From NCBI GenBank assembly GCA_963971405.1, contig OZ020485.1, positions 11,718,001 to 11,782,000 of the forward strand: 64,000 nt of DNA. Reading direction: 5' to 3'. Position 1 is the first letter of the stretch. Each line of letters begins with the position of its first letter. Shown here piece after piece: positions 34,330 to 46,281 of this stretch. The notes under the pieces were generated by a model. That model was not told where the DNA came from. It saw only the letters and a list, made by a program, of their open reading frames with translations, and did not search any database. Position numbers and translations under genes: made by a program. The DNA comes from Psococerastis gibbosa (lineage: Eukaryota; Arthropoda; Insecta; Psocodea; Psocidae).

Positions 34330-35012
34330 CTATATGTCTATTTTTTTGTATTTCAATTATTGATTCGTTTATAAATAACTGTCATCCAATTATTATTAGC
34401 TGCAGACAAGGCCCGCCGGTCCACTAACTTTTGCACGCTCGATGTAATGCTCGATAGTAATGCCGTTAACTAACTAACTATGACTTACCTACAATGGAGA
34501 CATAAGCCTAATGTAATTTTGGGTTCCTTCAGAATACAGAGGCTGTTCACTTACTCCCTAGCCAATAATAATAGAATGAATATGAAATTCAAGTAGCTTT
34601 AGTAAGTTTTAAGGAAGATTCTTTTGTATTTTGTAAGAATTGCTGCGTTAATTTGATGAACTTATGTAATTCCTTCTTCCTCGCCCACTAAGGATGGGAT
34701 AAGACCAAGGAAAAAGTAAGTGATCAGAAGAAAAATTGTCAAAGAATAAAAGCTATCGCGGTAGATTTAAATTTTCTCCCTGACATATTAGGCTTCTTAA
34801 AAAATTGAACGCATGCATTAATGCAATGAACGGGTTTTATAGAATAGTATTAATTGAGTAGCGTAAAAGACCTGATTTTTTGGAAAGCATGTTTTTTATG
34901 AATTTTTCATTTTATCTCTTTCATTATCATATTATCGGCTTTGGAGTGAGGAATTAATTACGTCAAAAGTACTCAGGCACAGAAGAAATATTCCTCTACA
35001 ATGTTCTTTTAA
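34330..35012. other. No recognisable gene
   Basis: AT-rich, no repeat family recognised with confidence; part of 34790-34960 faintly resembles the interior of the 60397 fold-back family. Confidence 0.35.
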
Positions 35013-35200
35013 AATTTAAGATCCAAAACTAGGACCAATTGCCTTTAGTGATGACGATATAATGTGCATCGAAGTGTATAGGAACGTTTCTTCTAATGGA
35101 TTTGATAATTTAAGATCCAAAACTACGACCAATTGCCTTTAGTGACGACGATATAATGTGCATCGAAGTGTATAGGAACGTTTCTTCTAATGGATTTGAT
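35013..35200. repeat. 94-bp tandem duplication
   Basis: AATTTAAGATCCAAAACTA to TTCTAATGGATTTGAT occurs at 35013 and 35107; the two copies differ at about two positions (GGACCA/CGACCA, GATGACG/GACGACG). Confidence 0.92.
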
Positions 35201-36289
35201 ATTCTTTATGGCTCTACAGTCGATATTTTCAGTGAAATATGATTTTTTTTTCATCTGTAAGAGTTTTTCCCTTTCTTTTGTCGGTAATTTGGTTGGCTAA
35301 GGAAATTGGAGGCTTCCACTTAATGAGATGCGTCAAAGTTATTAGTAGGGGAAGTAGTTATTATTGAGTCATCAAGCTATCGACCCTTGTGTCACTATTG
35401 CCCCACTTAGTCGACATCTAGTATAAGTGGGCGCCAGCGTGATAGCTTTCGCCTTGAGAGCGAAATTCTCAAGCTTAACTTTGCACTGTATAAGAGCTCT
35501 TAGCGGCGACCTTCTCGCAAATTAAACTTATTGCAAACAATTCAAATTTCCAGTCGGCACGTTTCATCACTTTAAAGTACCTATGGTGCAGTCCAGTAAG
35601 TAGGTAACTCGACCATTAACCACGAGGCCCATGAAGACCAGGCCTCAGGGCCCCCCACTCAAAAACCGTTGAAAAGGGCCCCCACAATAGACGCAAGCAA
35701 AAAAAAAAATATTTTCATGAAAAATTTATTAAAAAACAACAATAATATTAAAACTATAAAAACGTTTGAAATTGGCGGGGAAAAGTAGCAATAAATTTAT
35801 GCTTTTGTGCTTTTCTGTTGGCGAAAAAAAAAAATCATCAAAGGAAAGCTGTACGGATATTTAACCAACCAATATGGTTAGGCAACCAACTACGGTTTTA
35901 TCTTTTTTCATGAAAAATTATAGGTTGTAGGGCCCCCACATAGGCTATATTTTATTTTATATATATATTTTTTTAGACATTTCCATGATCTACTATATTT
36001 TTGCAGAAATGAAATTCCTTTACGGAAAGATGTTTGGTTACAATCTAGTAAATTACCATTCGAATCATACGGTTTATTTATTTACTGTTGGTGCTATGAG
36101 TATACTACTTTAAGTTTTGTAATCTTGAGCTTCCCGTGTCTAATGAAGGAATTAAGTTAAGAGAAGAGAGATTAATAGGACTGTATTAATACATTAATAC
36201 TTAACCAATACCCAATGCGGGTGAGTCGATCGTGCGGAGGGCCTCAAATAATACCACTCCAGCTGTGGCGGGGAGATAATGGAATTTTA
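35201..36289. other. No recognisable gene
   Basis: Contains AGGGCCCCCACTC and GGGCCCCCACA runs around 35640-35945 that pair loosely and may be an old transposon; no clear ends were found. Confidence 0.35.
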
Positions 36290-36645
36290 TTTTTTATTCA
36301 AAACCAAAACTTTGGTTGGGAAAGTGATCTGTTCGGTTTTGTTTCTCCATTTAACACCTAAAACCAACATGAAGTGAGAAAACATATAAAAAGGCTCCGC
36401 CGAAAAATTATTTTTTTACTAATGTTTTATAAGAATTTAGTCTTGAACCAAACTATCCAGGAGCGACCTAATGGGGTTTAAATACATTTATAACGACTAC
36501 AATACACAGTATGTGACTTAAAAAACTACAAAAAGAGGATTTTATAAAAACAGTTTTCTCAACTATTTTTTTTAAGGTAAACCTCACATAATTGAGTTAG
36601 CCCAAAATAAAATTAAATAGTCCCGCGATATATTTTTGTGAACCT
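36290..36645 (-). mobile_element. HINE-like element, internal fragment
   Basis: Minus strand has ATTGAGTTAGCCC complement, the TAGTTTGGTTC segment preceded by AGGTCGCTCC, and GTTTTAGGTGTTAAATGG. Neither terminus is present. Confidence 0.62.
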
Positions 36646-37504
36646 GCATTAATAAATAGAAGAAATGTTCCCCTACTTTCTGATGCATGGAGTCTGTAGA
36701 AACCACTGTCAGTCTAACACTGGTCAGGCATAATTGTGGAATTTCATACAATTATTTTTGTATCCAAAGTTTAGTGACAACCACATACATACTTCTAATC
36801 AACCTTTACTATCTATGTTTCTTGTGAAATTATATTTAGTAACATACGGTATCGTCCCCCTCCAGTTGTCTCAATTCACAAATTCTTTGGCGGGAAGCCA
36901 TAACTTAATGACATGTAAAGAATCCAATATTGCTGCGCAGCCTGTCTTGCTTGATTAATGAATGGTGTGTGAGGAGATTATACGAAAAATTCAGTAGGCT
37001 GTGAGAAATCACGCTTTGAACTCAGTGACAACAGCACGAAAGATATTTCATGATATGTTTAAACAGCATCTCACAAGACAACTAGCTACAGGTCAACTTC
37101 TCACAGCTCTGTGGTAAACTGTATAGTATATTGTATATGGTACGTCATAGCGACATGAAAAGTTATCGATAGGAAGTTGGTTTGCTGTTAGATCTCAGAT
37201 CCATCTCATATTTGGGGCAGCAGCCAAACTGGGTTACTGTTGCAGAGATTTCCAGACTTTTTTTAAGTTTCTCCAACTCCCTCTTCTTTTTCTGTATACT
37301 GAAAGCCGTTTTGTTCTTGTTCGCCATGATATTTTTCTTTGTTATTCATCAAAGTTTTTGAAATTTTATATTGTCTTAAAACATCTGAGTTTCCTTTATT
37401 TTCTATTGTTAGTAAGAAAGCTGCAGCCGTACACGAAAGAATAACTTCACCGGAAATAATTTTAAATTTACTTAAGGGGATTAAAACGTCGAAATGAAAA
37501 TTAT

Positions 37505-37858
37505 TGCTTTCCAATTTATACGTAGTATAAGGAAAGCTTTGTGATGGTCGAAATTTTCGATTCCGAGATTTCAACGGATTTACACGTTTTGAGGTCCCAG
37601 GAACCCAAAAAAGTGGTTTTTACGAAATGTCTGTCTGTCTGTCGCTCTGTCGCTCTGCCCGTCTGTCTGTTCATCAATTTCCAGGCAAACTACTCGGTGG
37701 ATTTGAATGAAATTTGGCATGTAGGTTCACAAAAATCATACCTCGGGACCATTTTTTTTTATTTTGGGCTAACTCAATTTGGGGGGTTTTATTTTCAAAA
37801 AACTCCAAAAAAAACGTCTAAAAAAATTATTTCTCAAAAACGGCTCCAACGATTTCTT
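37505..37858 (+). mobile_element. HINE-like element, left third only
   Basis: TGCTTTCCAATTTATACGTA start, AGGTCCCAGGAACCCAAAAA, a GTCTGTCTGTC stretch at 37630, and TTCTCAAAAACGGCTCCAAC. Interrupted at about 37860 by the SINE-core copy; the right part is not seen beyond it. Confidence 0.85.
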
Positions 37859-37861
37859 AGT

Positions 37862-38229
37862 TAAAACGCCAACGGCCTTACCATGTTGATTCCATTAGAG
37901 CAGAGCATGTTTCGAACTGCGGCAACTTGGTAGTGTGCACAGCGTTGGCAGGGGAACCTGGTGGGACATGATAACTCGCTCAGGCAGTATAAGTCGAGTC
38001 CTGGTCACCTCCGATTTAATCGTGTGATTTTACCATGTTCCCCAAGTGGTTCGGAATCCACTATAATCAGGAGGTCCACCCTGTTAGTCAACTCCCCTTT
38101 CCCCGAGGTGAAAGAGTCTGCCCTTAGGGTGCCTCAAGTTAACAAACAGACTCACTCCCCCCCGCCAGGCTGACAGGGTTGCTTAAAGCAGAAATGCTGA
38201 AAGCAGGCGTTAGAAACAACAACAACAAC
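37862..38229 (+). mobile_element. SINE-core type A
   Basis: Head CCATGTTGATTCCATTAGAG, shared core TGGTCACCTCCGATTTAATC to ATCAGGAGGTCCAC, then type-A tail with CCGAGGTGAAAGAGTCTGCC and GCAGGCGTTAGAAAC followed by (AAC)5. Flanks AGTTAAAAC and AGTTTTAAAAC may be a degraded target duplication. Confidence 0.88.
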
Positions 38230-38548
38230 AGTTTTAAAACCGTATTTCAATGGTTCAAATAATTTAACGGATAAGTTTTTTTATTACATTGCATTATTTT
38301 TACATTTTCTTATTAATAAGATATGGATCGTATCGAATTTGGCACTACCTGGTCAGGTTTACGAAAAAAATCACTTCACCAGAAATTGACTTCCTACAGT
38401 TTGTCTACGATTGGCGTTTAAATAATAACTTATCCGGGAATAAGGTAATTATTCTAAATAAACTCCAACTTGTACCGTATCTTACTTTACGGAAGTAGAA
38501 TAAATTAATAGACTATGTCACATTGTTTTGTCAACAGAGATTAATTGT

Positions 38549-38790
38549 TGCTTTCCTATTTTATACGTAATATGGAAAGCTTTTTGAGATGGTCAAAATG
38601 TTCGATTTTGAGTTTTCAGTGGATTTACCCGTTTTGAGGTCCCAAGGATCTAAAAAAGGTTTTTTTTTTAACGAAATGTCTGTCTGTTCGTCGATTTGTA
38701 GCCAAACTACTCGGTGAATTTTGAGGAAATTAATTGACATGTGAGTTCACAAAAATCATACCCTGTGAACATTGTTTTCATATGTTTAAC
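38549..38790 (+). mobile_element. HINE-like element, diverged left end
   Basis: TGCTTTCCTATTTTATACGT with AATATGGAAAGC completing the 5' hairpin, then TGTCTGTCTGTTCGTCGATT. The match ends near 38790. Confidence 0.72.
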
Positions 38791-38867
38791 TATTAAATAA
38801 ATTATAGCTTATGAACATGACAAAAACCAAATGAATTTCTTTTAACACCGGCATCAAGACTTGCAGG

Positions 38868-39072
38868 GTACTGGTATACAGACTCTGACTTTCACCCGAA
38901 AGGTTTTTGGTTCGAGTCCTACACTTCCTAAATTATCTGGCTATGCTTCGGAGGGCATGTAAAGCAGGCGGTCCCGGGCTACCTAGTTGAGTGTAAGAGA
39001 GGGCTTTATAGCCCTAACTCCGCTAGGTTGGCTTAGTAATAGAACAAAAAAGTCCTTATTTATTTATTTATT
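38868..39072 (+). mobile_element. SINE-1 (tRNA-derived) copy
   Basis: CTCTGACTTTCACCCGAAAG, B box GGTTCGAGTCC, body GGAGGGCATGTAAAGCAGGC and AGGGCTTTATAGCCCTAACT, ending AAAAAGTCCTTATTTATTTA. The A box is mutated. Confidence 0.9.
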
Positions 39073-40974
39073 AAGATGCTTTAAATAATGCCTGGGGGGT
39101 TATTCTTTAAACGTCGTGGTAGCCCGTCACCATAAAACTGGAGTTAAAATCACAAACGTTTTTAAATCCCATATTCCACAGGCTAGGACCTCAATGCAAT
39201 AGAAACTTAACTGGGCGTAGAGATTTTTTTTCTCATATAAATTTGTGGCCCATTTTCAAATGTTATTACTTCTGGAACAATTTTTTCTGTTTTTCCGTTC
39301 GGTCCCTTTTTTGTCACCTCGGATAACTTTTGTAGTTTTCAAACCTCGTTCTCTGTTTTACTCGCCTCCCTATACGCTCGTTGAGGATTTTCAACACACA
39401 CACACACACACAGCGTCGTGGTGAGGTTTTTGATTTTGACCAGAAACTTTGCCAGTTTTAAAGAATAGAGGCTAAAATTAATATTATATTATTATTATAT
39501 TAATATATTGAATACAGTATGCTTGTATTGTATGCTTACATATTTGAAAATTCCGTGATACCAACTATGCCCCTAATTATTGCTGTTTCAGATCCTCGAA
39601 GATTTTTTTAGTTCTGCCCAAAGATGGTTTGACCCCAACTTTGTAATATATTTTGTACCGCATTTCAAAATTCCTCATAATAAGGGGATAATTGGGGGTC
39701 CGAGTGGTCTGAAATACCTTGTGTAAGGTACCTATAAAGTGCACATACAGTACCTCTGTGTACCTTGCGTTATTTTAAAAGAAAACAAATGCTGTATGGG
39801 TTTGCTTATATATACTTTAATTAGATGCTATCGCAACCCATCGAAAATATTTTCTGTAACTTTAATTATTATTATTTTTTTGCATTCTTATGGCTTTACC
39901 ATGAAAGGCTCTCAAAGAAAGCTGTATTCAACGAAAGATGCGATTTCCCGCAGGAAAACCTATCCCTGAGTATTTGAGTCTATTTCATCCTTCACAAGTC
40001 CCTAGGCGGAAACAGCAAAATATCTGGTTTAGTTTTCTTTACTCCGCTTTCTAACAAATATCAGTTTTCGGATTCTTTCCGAAGAAGTTTTGGAAAGTAA
40101 TTTTCCATTTTGTTCAATGTACAACATAGCCTACAGTGCTACAAGAATTACATTTCGTTTTATCAATTTCATGTCATAAGAGAATCTTTACCGTGAGTTT
40201 ACAGACCATAAGTAGCGGAAACACAAATTTACTTCTTCGGGTGTTTTCCTTTAAAGAAAATGGAAGGTCTTCTCTTCAGGTTGAGCACATTGATATAGGG
40301 TGGGTTTAAGTCCCACCGGATTCAGTTTTTTTAATACCCCGTTTCGGTTATCATCCATTATATAGTTCAGAAATTACCAAGCCATATCCATACGCATGTT
40401 CACTGTTCTCGTCAAGAGAAAAGAAAAATACTGACAATAATCGGCGTGTAAGTAAGTATAAGTAAGTAAATAATATAATACAAAATTGACAGGCACAGTT
40501 TACATTGTTTAACCCCAGCACTAAGTACTCTAGAGACTTGTATCACTGGGGAAATTTCGAAATAAAAAAAATAGTAATGAATAGACAATTTTAACAGATA
40601 CTTTTAAGTTAGTTTAAATATTAAGAACATTAGTTTAAAAAATTTAAATTTTAAATTATGACATGTGCTTGCCCTAGTCCGGTTCCCGATATCCCAGTAA
40701 GGTCTAAATTTAAACCTTCCATTGACTGGGGTCTGGGGTAGCCTATATCCGTCCGATATTCCATCTGTCAACTCAACTGAAGCGGAACCTTTTGATAGAC
40801 AAAGGATAAAGGATATTTCGAGCTTGATCTGCTGCTCTATTGTGCGGTAATTACTCGGACGGTATTAATCACCCTGTGAAACGGTCAAGTTCAGTTGGTA
40901 GAGAACTGGACTAGGCCTATATGATCAGGAAGGCCGAGGTTCGAAACTCGATATAAAGAGCCTTTTTTAAAGTA
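39073..40974. other. No recognisable gene
   Basis: A (CA)7 run at 39401-39414, otherwise AT-rich DNA. Frames at 39739-39969 lack domain or splice support. A tRNA-like repeat fragment (TCAAGTTCAGTTGGTAGAGA, GAGGTTCGAAACTCG) lies at 40886-40951. Confidence 0.4.
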
Positions 40975-41204
40975 AGCCATCCCCAAACGATGTGATTTAC
41001 ACGTAAGATCAACAGTGGTGGATCAAGAATGTTCGTCAGAGGGGGCGCAAGCAGGGTCCAGAGGTTAAGAGAAATTAACTGCCCACATAGCTGACGTATA
41101 GTTGCACCTATATTACAGAATGTAAGGCAAAAATTTGGGGGGGGGGGAAATTGGAAATAGCTGGTAAGAAATAGTAGGGGCAAAGCATTTCACATGCGTT
41201 TTTT

Positions 41205-41399
41205 AAATATTGACTTTGAACTTTTTGTTCTATTACTAAGCCAACTTACCAACGGAGTTAGGGCTATAGAGACCTCTCTTACACTCAACTAAGAAGGCCC
41301 GGAACCACCTGCTTTACATGCCCTCCGAAGCATGACCAGAACATGTACCAAGTGTGGGACTCAAAGTAATAACCTTTTTTTCAGTCCCAGAGTTGTGTG
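41205..41399 (-). mobile_element. SINE-1, diverged, in first tandem copy
   Basis: Minus strand body with GGAGGGCATGTAAAGCAGGT and AGAGAGGTCTCTATAGCCCT, tail near 41205; the head is degraded (CTGAAAAAAAGGTTATTACT). Confidence 0.8.
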
Positions 41400-41713
41400 G
41401 CGCCTTCTTATTAGGTACTAACGAAGTTGAGTACCGTGGGTAAACTGTGCATTCATCTCAGCGTTCCTACACACATTATAAGCCATCCCCAAACGATGTG
41501 ATTTACACGTAAGATCAACAGTGGTGGATCAAGAATGTTCGTCAGAGGGGGCGCAAGCAGGGTCCAGAGGTTAAGAGAAATTAACTGCCCACATAGCTGA
41601 CGTATAGTTGCACCTATATTACAGAATGTAAGGCAAAAATTTGGGGGGGGGGGGGGAAATTGGAAATAGCTGGTAAGAAATAGTAGGGGCAAAGCATTTC
41701 ACATGCGTTTTTT

Positions 41714-41908
41714 AAATATTGACTTTGAACTTTTTGTTCTATTACTAAGCCAACTTACCAACGGAGTTAGGGCTATAGAGACCTCTCTTACACTCAACTA
41801 AGAAGGCCCGGAACCACCTGCTTTACATGCCCTCCGAAGCATGACCAGAACATGTACCAAGTGTGGGACTCAAAGTAATAACCTTTTTTTCAGTCCCAGA
41901 GTTGTGTG
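41714..41908 (-). mobile_element. SINE-1, diverged, in second tandem copy
   Basis: Identical to the copy at 41205-41399, duplicated with its surroundings rather than inserted independently. Confidence 0.8.
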
Positions 41909-41989
41909 GCGCCTTCTTATTAGGTACTAACGAAGTTGAGTACCGTGGGTAAACTGTGCATTCATCTCAGCGTTCCTACACACATTATA

Positions 41990-42837
41990 GCTGACATTTC
42001 TGAGAGTAAATGTTGCATAGCTATTAACAAGCTAGCTTTAAAGTTCACCACCAGCAGTTAGTGTAATGTATTCATTTTAATCGTCAAATAATCTAATTTT
42101 TCTCGGTCGGAAGATGAAAATTGGCTGTCTTTGTACACCTGCGGGATTTGCAGAGCTTTCCAAGCTCATTTCCATATAAATCGATTGTGAGAATTCTACG
42201 AGCTCGCCGCATATTATTTTGTATAGGTAGATATTGTACTAGGCTATCATACAGTTTTTATTCTAGTCTTTTGTAGTCGATTTTTGCAAAACTTTTAATG
42301 GTTCTAAACCATGTAAGCAACCCTTCTCGATGTTAACGGATATTATCGCATTATTGCGCTCTGACGACTTATTGATGACAAAGTTTTTCCCTTCCCCAAA
42401 AAAGTAAACTACACTACCTAGCCGAAATTAGAGGATATGGATATGGATTCTAAATCCTCACAACCAAATTATGCCTCCTTTAGACCCCAATTATAATCAA
42501 CGGTAAGTGTAATGACCTTCAATAGTAAGGCAAATTACAAATGAGATGTTCAGATATAGGCCTACCAGGAGGTATGGCAATTAGAAAAACTGGTTTATAC
42601 AATGTATTTATATATATGCTCATTTTTAGTCAACCCATTCAAATTTTAAAAAAGACCTTCAATTTTGTCGCCGGTATATATCTCCTTCCAGGGAAAAGTT
42701 CAGTGGAAATCTCCCATTCCTTACGGTTACTTTTCACGTGATCGTGGGAGCACCCGATTGTCCCGAATCTGTATAATTTGCATGGCCTCTTTAATATCCT
42801 AATACTAACAAAAAAAACGGATTCAGTGGGCCCTTAT
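41990..42837. other. No recognisable gene; SINE-2 3' fragment
   Basis: 42418-42445 holds CCGAAATTAGAGGATATGG, the complement of the SINE-2 tail. The remainder is AT-rich with no supported exon. Confidence 0.4.
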
Positions 42838-43111
42838 AGTAGTACTACTAGTAGTAGTAGTAGTGTTCGTAGGGTTAATAACGACGTAGGCCTCAAATTT
42901 GGGCCCATAGAGCGACCCCGACTTGACTGCCCTACGCCAGCCCATAGGACAGTAGACCTCCTGATTATAGTGGATTCCGAGCCACTTGGGAAACACAGTG
43001 AAGTCACACGAATAGTTCGGAGGTGACCAGGACAAGTCCTACCATATTTCCCTACCGTCACTGTGCACACGACCAAGTTATCTGCAGCTTTGAACCTGCG
43101 CTGGATTCAAC
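42838..43111 (-). mobile_element. SINE-core type B, with (ACT)n tail
   Basis: Minus strand core CACTATAATCAGGAGGTCTA preceded by GTGGCTCGGAATC, then GTCGGGGTCGCTCTATGGGC, tail of ACT repeats at 42838-42862. Head AGCTGCAGATAACTTGGTCG. Confidence 0.87.
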
Positions 43112-43189
43112 TTGGTACAGCGGCCGGTTCAAGTCAAGTGGGCTCTTAGTGCTTCCTCAAATATAATCTGGCTATAACTACAGTTTCTC

Positions 43190-43412
43190 GTTTCCATATC
43201 CATATCCATATGGAAAAAAACTGGGGTGTCGTCTTAACAGCTGGATCACTTAGTGACTAGCATTATACAGTATATAATACTCAAGTTAAACTAACTTAGG
43301 TTAAAAGAGGCAACCTCCTCATTATAGCCGAAATGAGAGGATCCAGAAAAATACGGACTTGTAGGGATTCAAATCCACGATCTAAGCCTTGCCGGGGCAT
43401 CGTCTTTCATTT
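43190..43412 (-). mobile_element. Two SINE-2 fragments
   Basis: 43204-43245 shows AAAAACTGGGGTGTCGTCTT and 43323-43412 shows CCGAAATGAGAGGATCC, then B-box complement GGATTCAAATCC and GCCTTGCCGGGGCATCGTC. Both are minus-strand, decayed and 5' incomplete. Confidence 0.7.
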
Positions 43413-44340
43413 TGTCACTTCCCTAACATTCCAATTTATTTGACAGGGTAGGTTTCGAAGCTTATCACACTTCAATTTCACTTGTTAATCTGTTGAAGTC
43501 GAAAATCATGAACTTCTCCATTAGGCACAGTCTCTCTAGATTGCTTTGACGCAGCAGTTAAATAGGTTGTTAATTAGGTTGTTGTGCATAGCGTCGCGCC
43601 TTACAAAGGGTTTGCACTTACCTTTAGCGTCGTGTGTTGAGAGAAGCTTTCAAATTTCCAGCGTTGGGAATAAAATTAATTATATGTGCGGCATGTGAGC
43701 ATAAAATTACGCGCACTTCCCCTCTGGGAACCTTCGTATATATCTCAGTGGATTCCTTCTCTATATCGCATATAATGTATTAAAGGTTCTCTACCCTCAG
43801 AATTTTTTTTCCACGTTGCTTTAATTTAAAGGAAAAGGCCATCGGCCGTAGCTCCTGGAAAAATGGTGCTCCTTGTGGGGGAATTTATGAAATAGTTTTC
43901 ATTGTAACTATGTAATATTTTTAACAGATTGTAAATTAAAATAACGTAGTAAATATTCCTTAATAAAATGATAAAAGCACACTACTAATTTCGACTTTAA
44001 GTCATCGTCAAGTGAGCAGGTAAATTGATACAGGTAAATTACAAGTATTTCGTCATACAGGCCACATCAGTCAAGATCAATATTACACTGCATTAAAATA
44101 CTGCCACTGCGCTCCCTAGTTGGATTTAGCGGCAGTATATTTAAAGCAATTGGTTTCGGCACTAAGCCGCTAAACCATCGCCAAGCTACAGACATAAAAC
44201 CAACAGCCATACCAATAAAATTCCAAACACGCTTTAAATATATTTTTAGTAATACTTGACCAAATTATTTTATTTTTTACTATAACGAATTATTGCGAAG
44301 TGAATATGGAAAATATTACTGAAATGCCTGTCAGAACACT
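43413..44340. other. No recognisable gene
   Basis: AT-rich. A local inverted arrangement around 44100-44190 (TTTAGCGGCAGTATATTTAA, with AAACCATCGCC downstream) could be part of an unidentified repeat. Confidence 0.35.
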
Positions 44341-44681
44341 TTAATCCATTGGTAAAGGTTAATGATGCGATATTATCTAACAAAGGGTTAGTTGGACTTA
44401 CATTGCCTGCTGGGTTTATAGTCATAAGAGGCATGGGCTTCACAATCATCGAGCCATTAGGGCGGAGCCCATTGTCAGGGGAAAGGGGTGTTGTTTCGGG
44501 AGTGGGTGCTACTCCCATCATCAGGCGTAGTCCTGAGAAGGACTGATGGTTTCTGGACTCATTGCTTTTGTATTCTTCTCTGAATGATTGAGTAAATCCG
44601 ATCACCATGAGAATTTGAACTATACCGTTCTCCCTATTGAAATGTAAGCTCTCTAACTACTCGACCACGGCCCTCGCATCG
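44341..44681 (-). mobile_element. SINE-3, full length
   Basis: Minus-strand head CCGTGGTCGAGTAGTTAGAG with a B-box-like AGTTCAAATTCTCA, then CTGATGATGGGAGTAGCACC and CCCTGACAATGGGCTCCGCC, ending CATTAACCTTTACCAATGG. A near full-length partner of 15303-15640. Confidence 0.83.
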
Positions 44682-45059
44682 CAAATATTTGTTTTTCTTA
44701 TGCGAGATGATAAATGTCTGGGGGGGGGGCACAAGTCGCACGATACCAATGCAAAACTTACGAACATGATAAGATAGTATTCAGTCAGTCTAACCACAAA
44801 CAAAAATATAGGATATTCAACTCAACCTTTAAAACTTTTTCTCGGATTTTCCTCCAAGAAATTTAATAAGTCTAGAAATAGTACAGCAGACACATCAAGT
44901 GCCGGAAAATTGATTTTGACGTTCACAATGGGGAAAGTAGGGAGGATGGGGAGACAACATCTCATATCGGTTGTTGTATTGCATATTATGTTACCTACAG
45001 TAAAAACATAAACGTGATGAGTCTATACTGTAACGGTGCAGTGTTTTTTGTTTGTTTTT

Positions 45060-45920
45060 TGCTTTCCAATTTACACGTAGTATAAGGAAAGCTTTGTGAC
45101 GGTCGAAATTTTCGATTCCGAGATTTCAACGGATTTACACGTTTTAAGGTCCCAGGAACCAAAAAAGTGGTTTTTACGAAATGTCGGTCTGTCTGTCTGT
45201 CTGTCTATCTGTGCGTCGATTTCCGGGCAAACTACTCGGTCGATTTTGATGAAATTCGGCATGTAGGTTCACAAAAATCATACCTCGGGATTATTTTTTT
45301 ATTTTTGGCTAACTTAATTTGGGGGGGTTTTATTCTCAAAAAACTCTAAAAAAACGTCTAAAAAATTATTTCTCAAAAACGGCTCCAACGATTTCTTTTA
45401 AATTCACATATATTGTAGTAGTTATTAATGTTAACGAAATGTGGGGGGTCGCTTGCCCCTTGATAGGTTGCTTCTGGGGGTAAAAAAATAAAAATAACTA
45501 AATTCTAATGAAAAATGACTAAAAAATAATTTTTCTGTGAAACCTTTCTATCGATGATTTCTACCTTCAGGTATGTTTTAGGTGTTAAATTGAGTAACGA
45601 AACCAGACAGGTTGCTTTGCCAGAAAAGTATTTGGTTCTGTAAAAAAAAAATGTTTTTTTGAAAAAATGATTGAAAGTTCACGCTCAAATGCATTGTGTG
45701 CCCTGCCAGTATTGCTCTGTGGTAATGTGTTGGTCTGACCTATCTAGAATTTACCTCATCTCCAGTGAGGTCAGGTGGACAACCCCCCCCCCCCCCCCCC
45801 CCCCGAGACATCGGAAATTTAACCATTGGAAAATTATTTACCATGAAATTACTCATTTTCTCTATCTACTAATTTTGATAAATTGGAAAGCATGTTCGAG
45901 TAAACTCGGACCGGTTCTTT
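45060..45920 (+). mobile_element. HINE-like element, best full-length copy (861 bp)
   Basis: Starts TGCTTTCCAATTTACACGTA, which pairs both with GTATAAGGAAAGC just inside (a 5' hairpin) and with ATAAATTGGAAAGCA at about 45879. Contains GTCTGTCTGTCTGTCT at 45187, a run of about 21 C at 45784-45804, and ends with the hairpin GTTCGAGTAAACTCGGAC and CGGTTCTTT. Left terminal T and right terminal T abut AT-rich flanks and no target duplication is seen. This layout (left subterminal inverted repeat, microsatellite, right hairpin) is that described for Helentron-associated elements; the class is inferred. Confidence 0.88.
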
Positions 45921-46281
45921 ATATTAAAAAATAAACAAGTGCCCTTCTGTGTTACCGAGCTCATGTTGTAGTCAACCCCAGGTTTGTCTAGAGTATTCTG
46001 TAGAAGACATAGAACAAATATTTACTGGTAGAAGAAGGTTGACGAGATGTATGACCCTTTCGTCATTTCCAATCAGGTGTTGCAGTGTGTACGAAAGCGG
46101 CACAATGGCTCTGGGGCCAACACATAGACCAAGCAAGTCAGCAGGACACTGCCAGTGGGACTTCACAGTTATAGCAACCAGGGGGCGGCCAAAAGATTCC
46201 CGTGTGTGACAGTGTGAGCCTGGACGCATGTGCAACAACAGAATGCAAAGGGTTTCTGTGGTAATATGACTTGATCTCACT

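Larger units (their letters stand above)
40975..41989. repeat. Tandem duplication, two 506/509-bp copies
   Basis: 40975-41480 and 41481-41989 appear identical apart from the length of one G run (11 versus 14). Both start AGCCATCCCCAAACGATGTG and end CCTACACACATTATA. Each copy includes a minus-strand SINE-1 body. The bases TA precede both starts, giving slight microhomology at the junction. Confidence 0.95.

Noticed and set aside
42834-43076. 80-codon minus frame, also at 31612 and 58092
   Set aside because: It is SINE-core type B sequence that happens to be open.
45972-46280. 102-codon minus frame (HWQCPADLLGLCVGPRAIVP)
   Set aside because: Reads somewhat protein-like, but no family is recognised and it lacks splice or start support.
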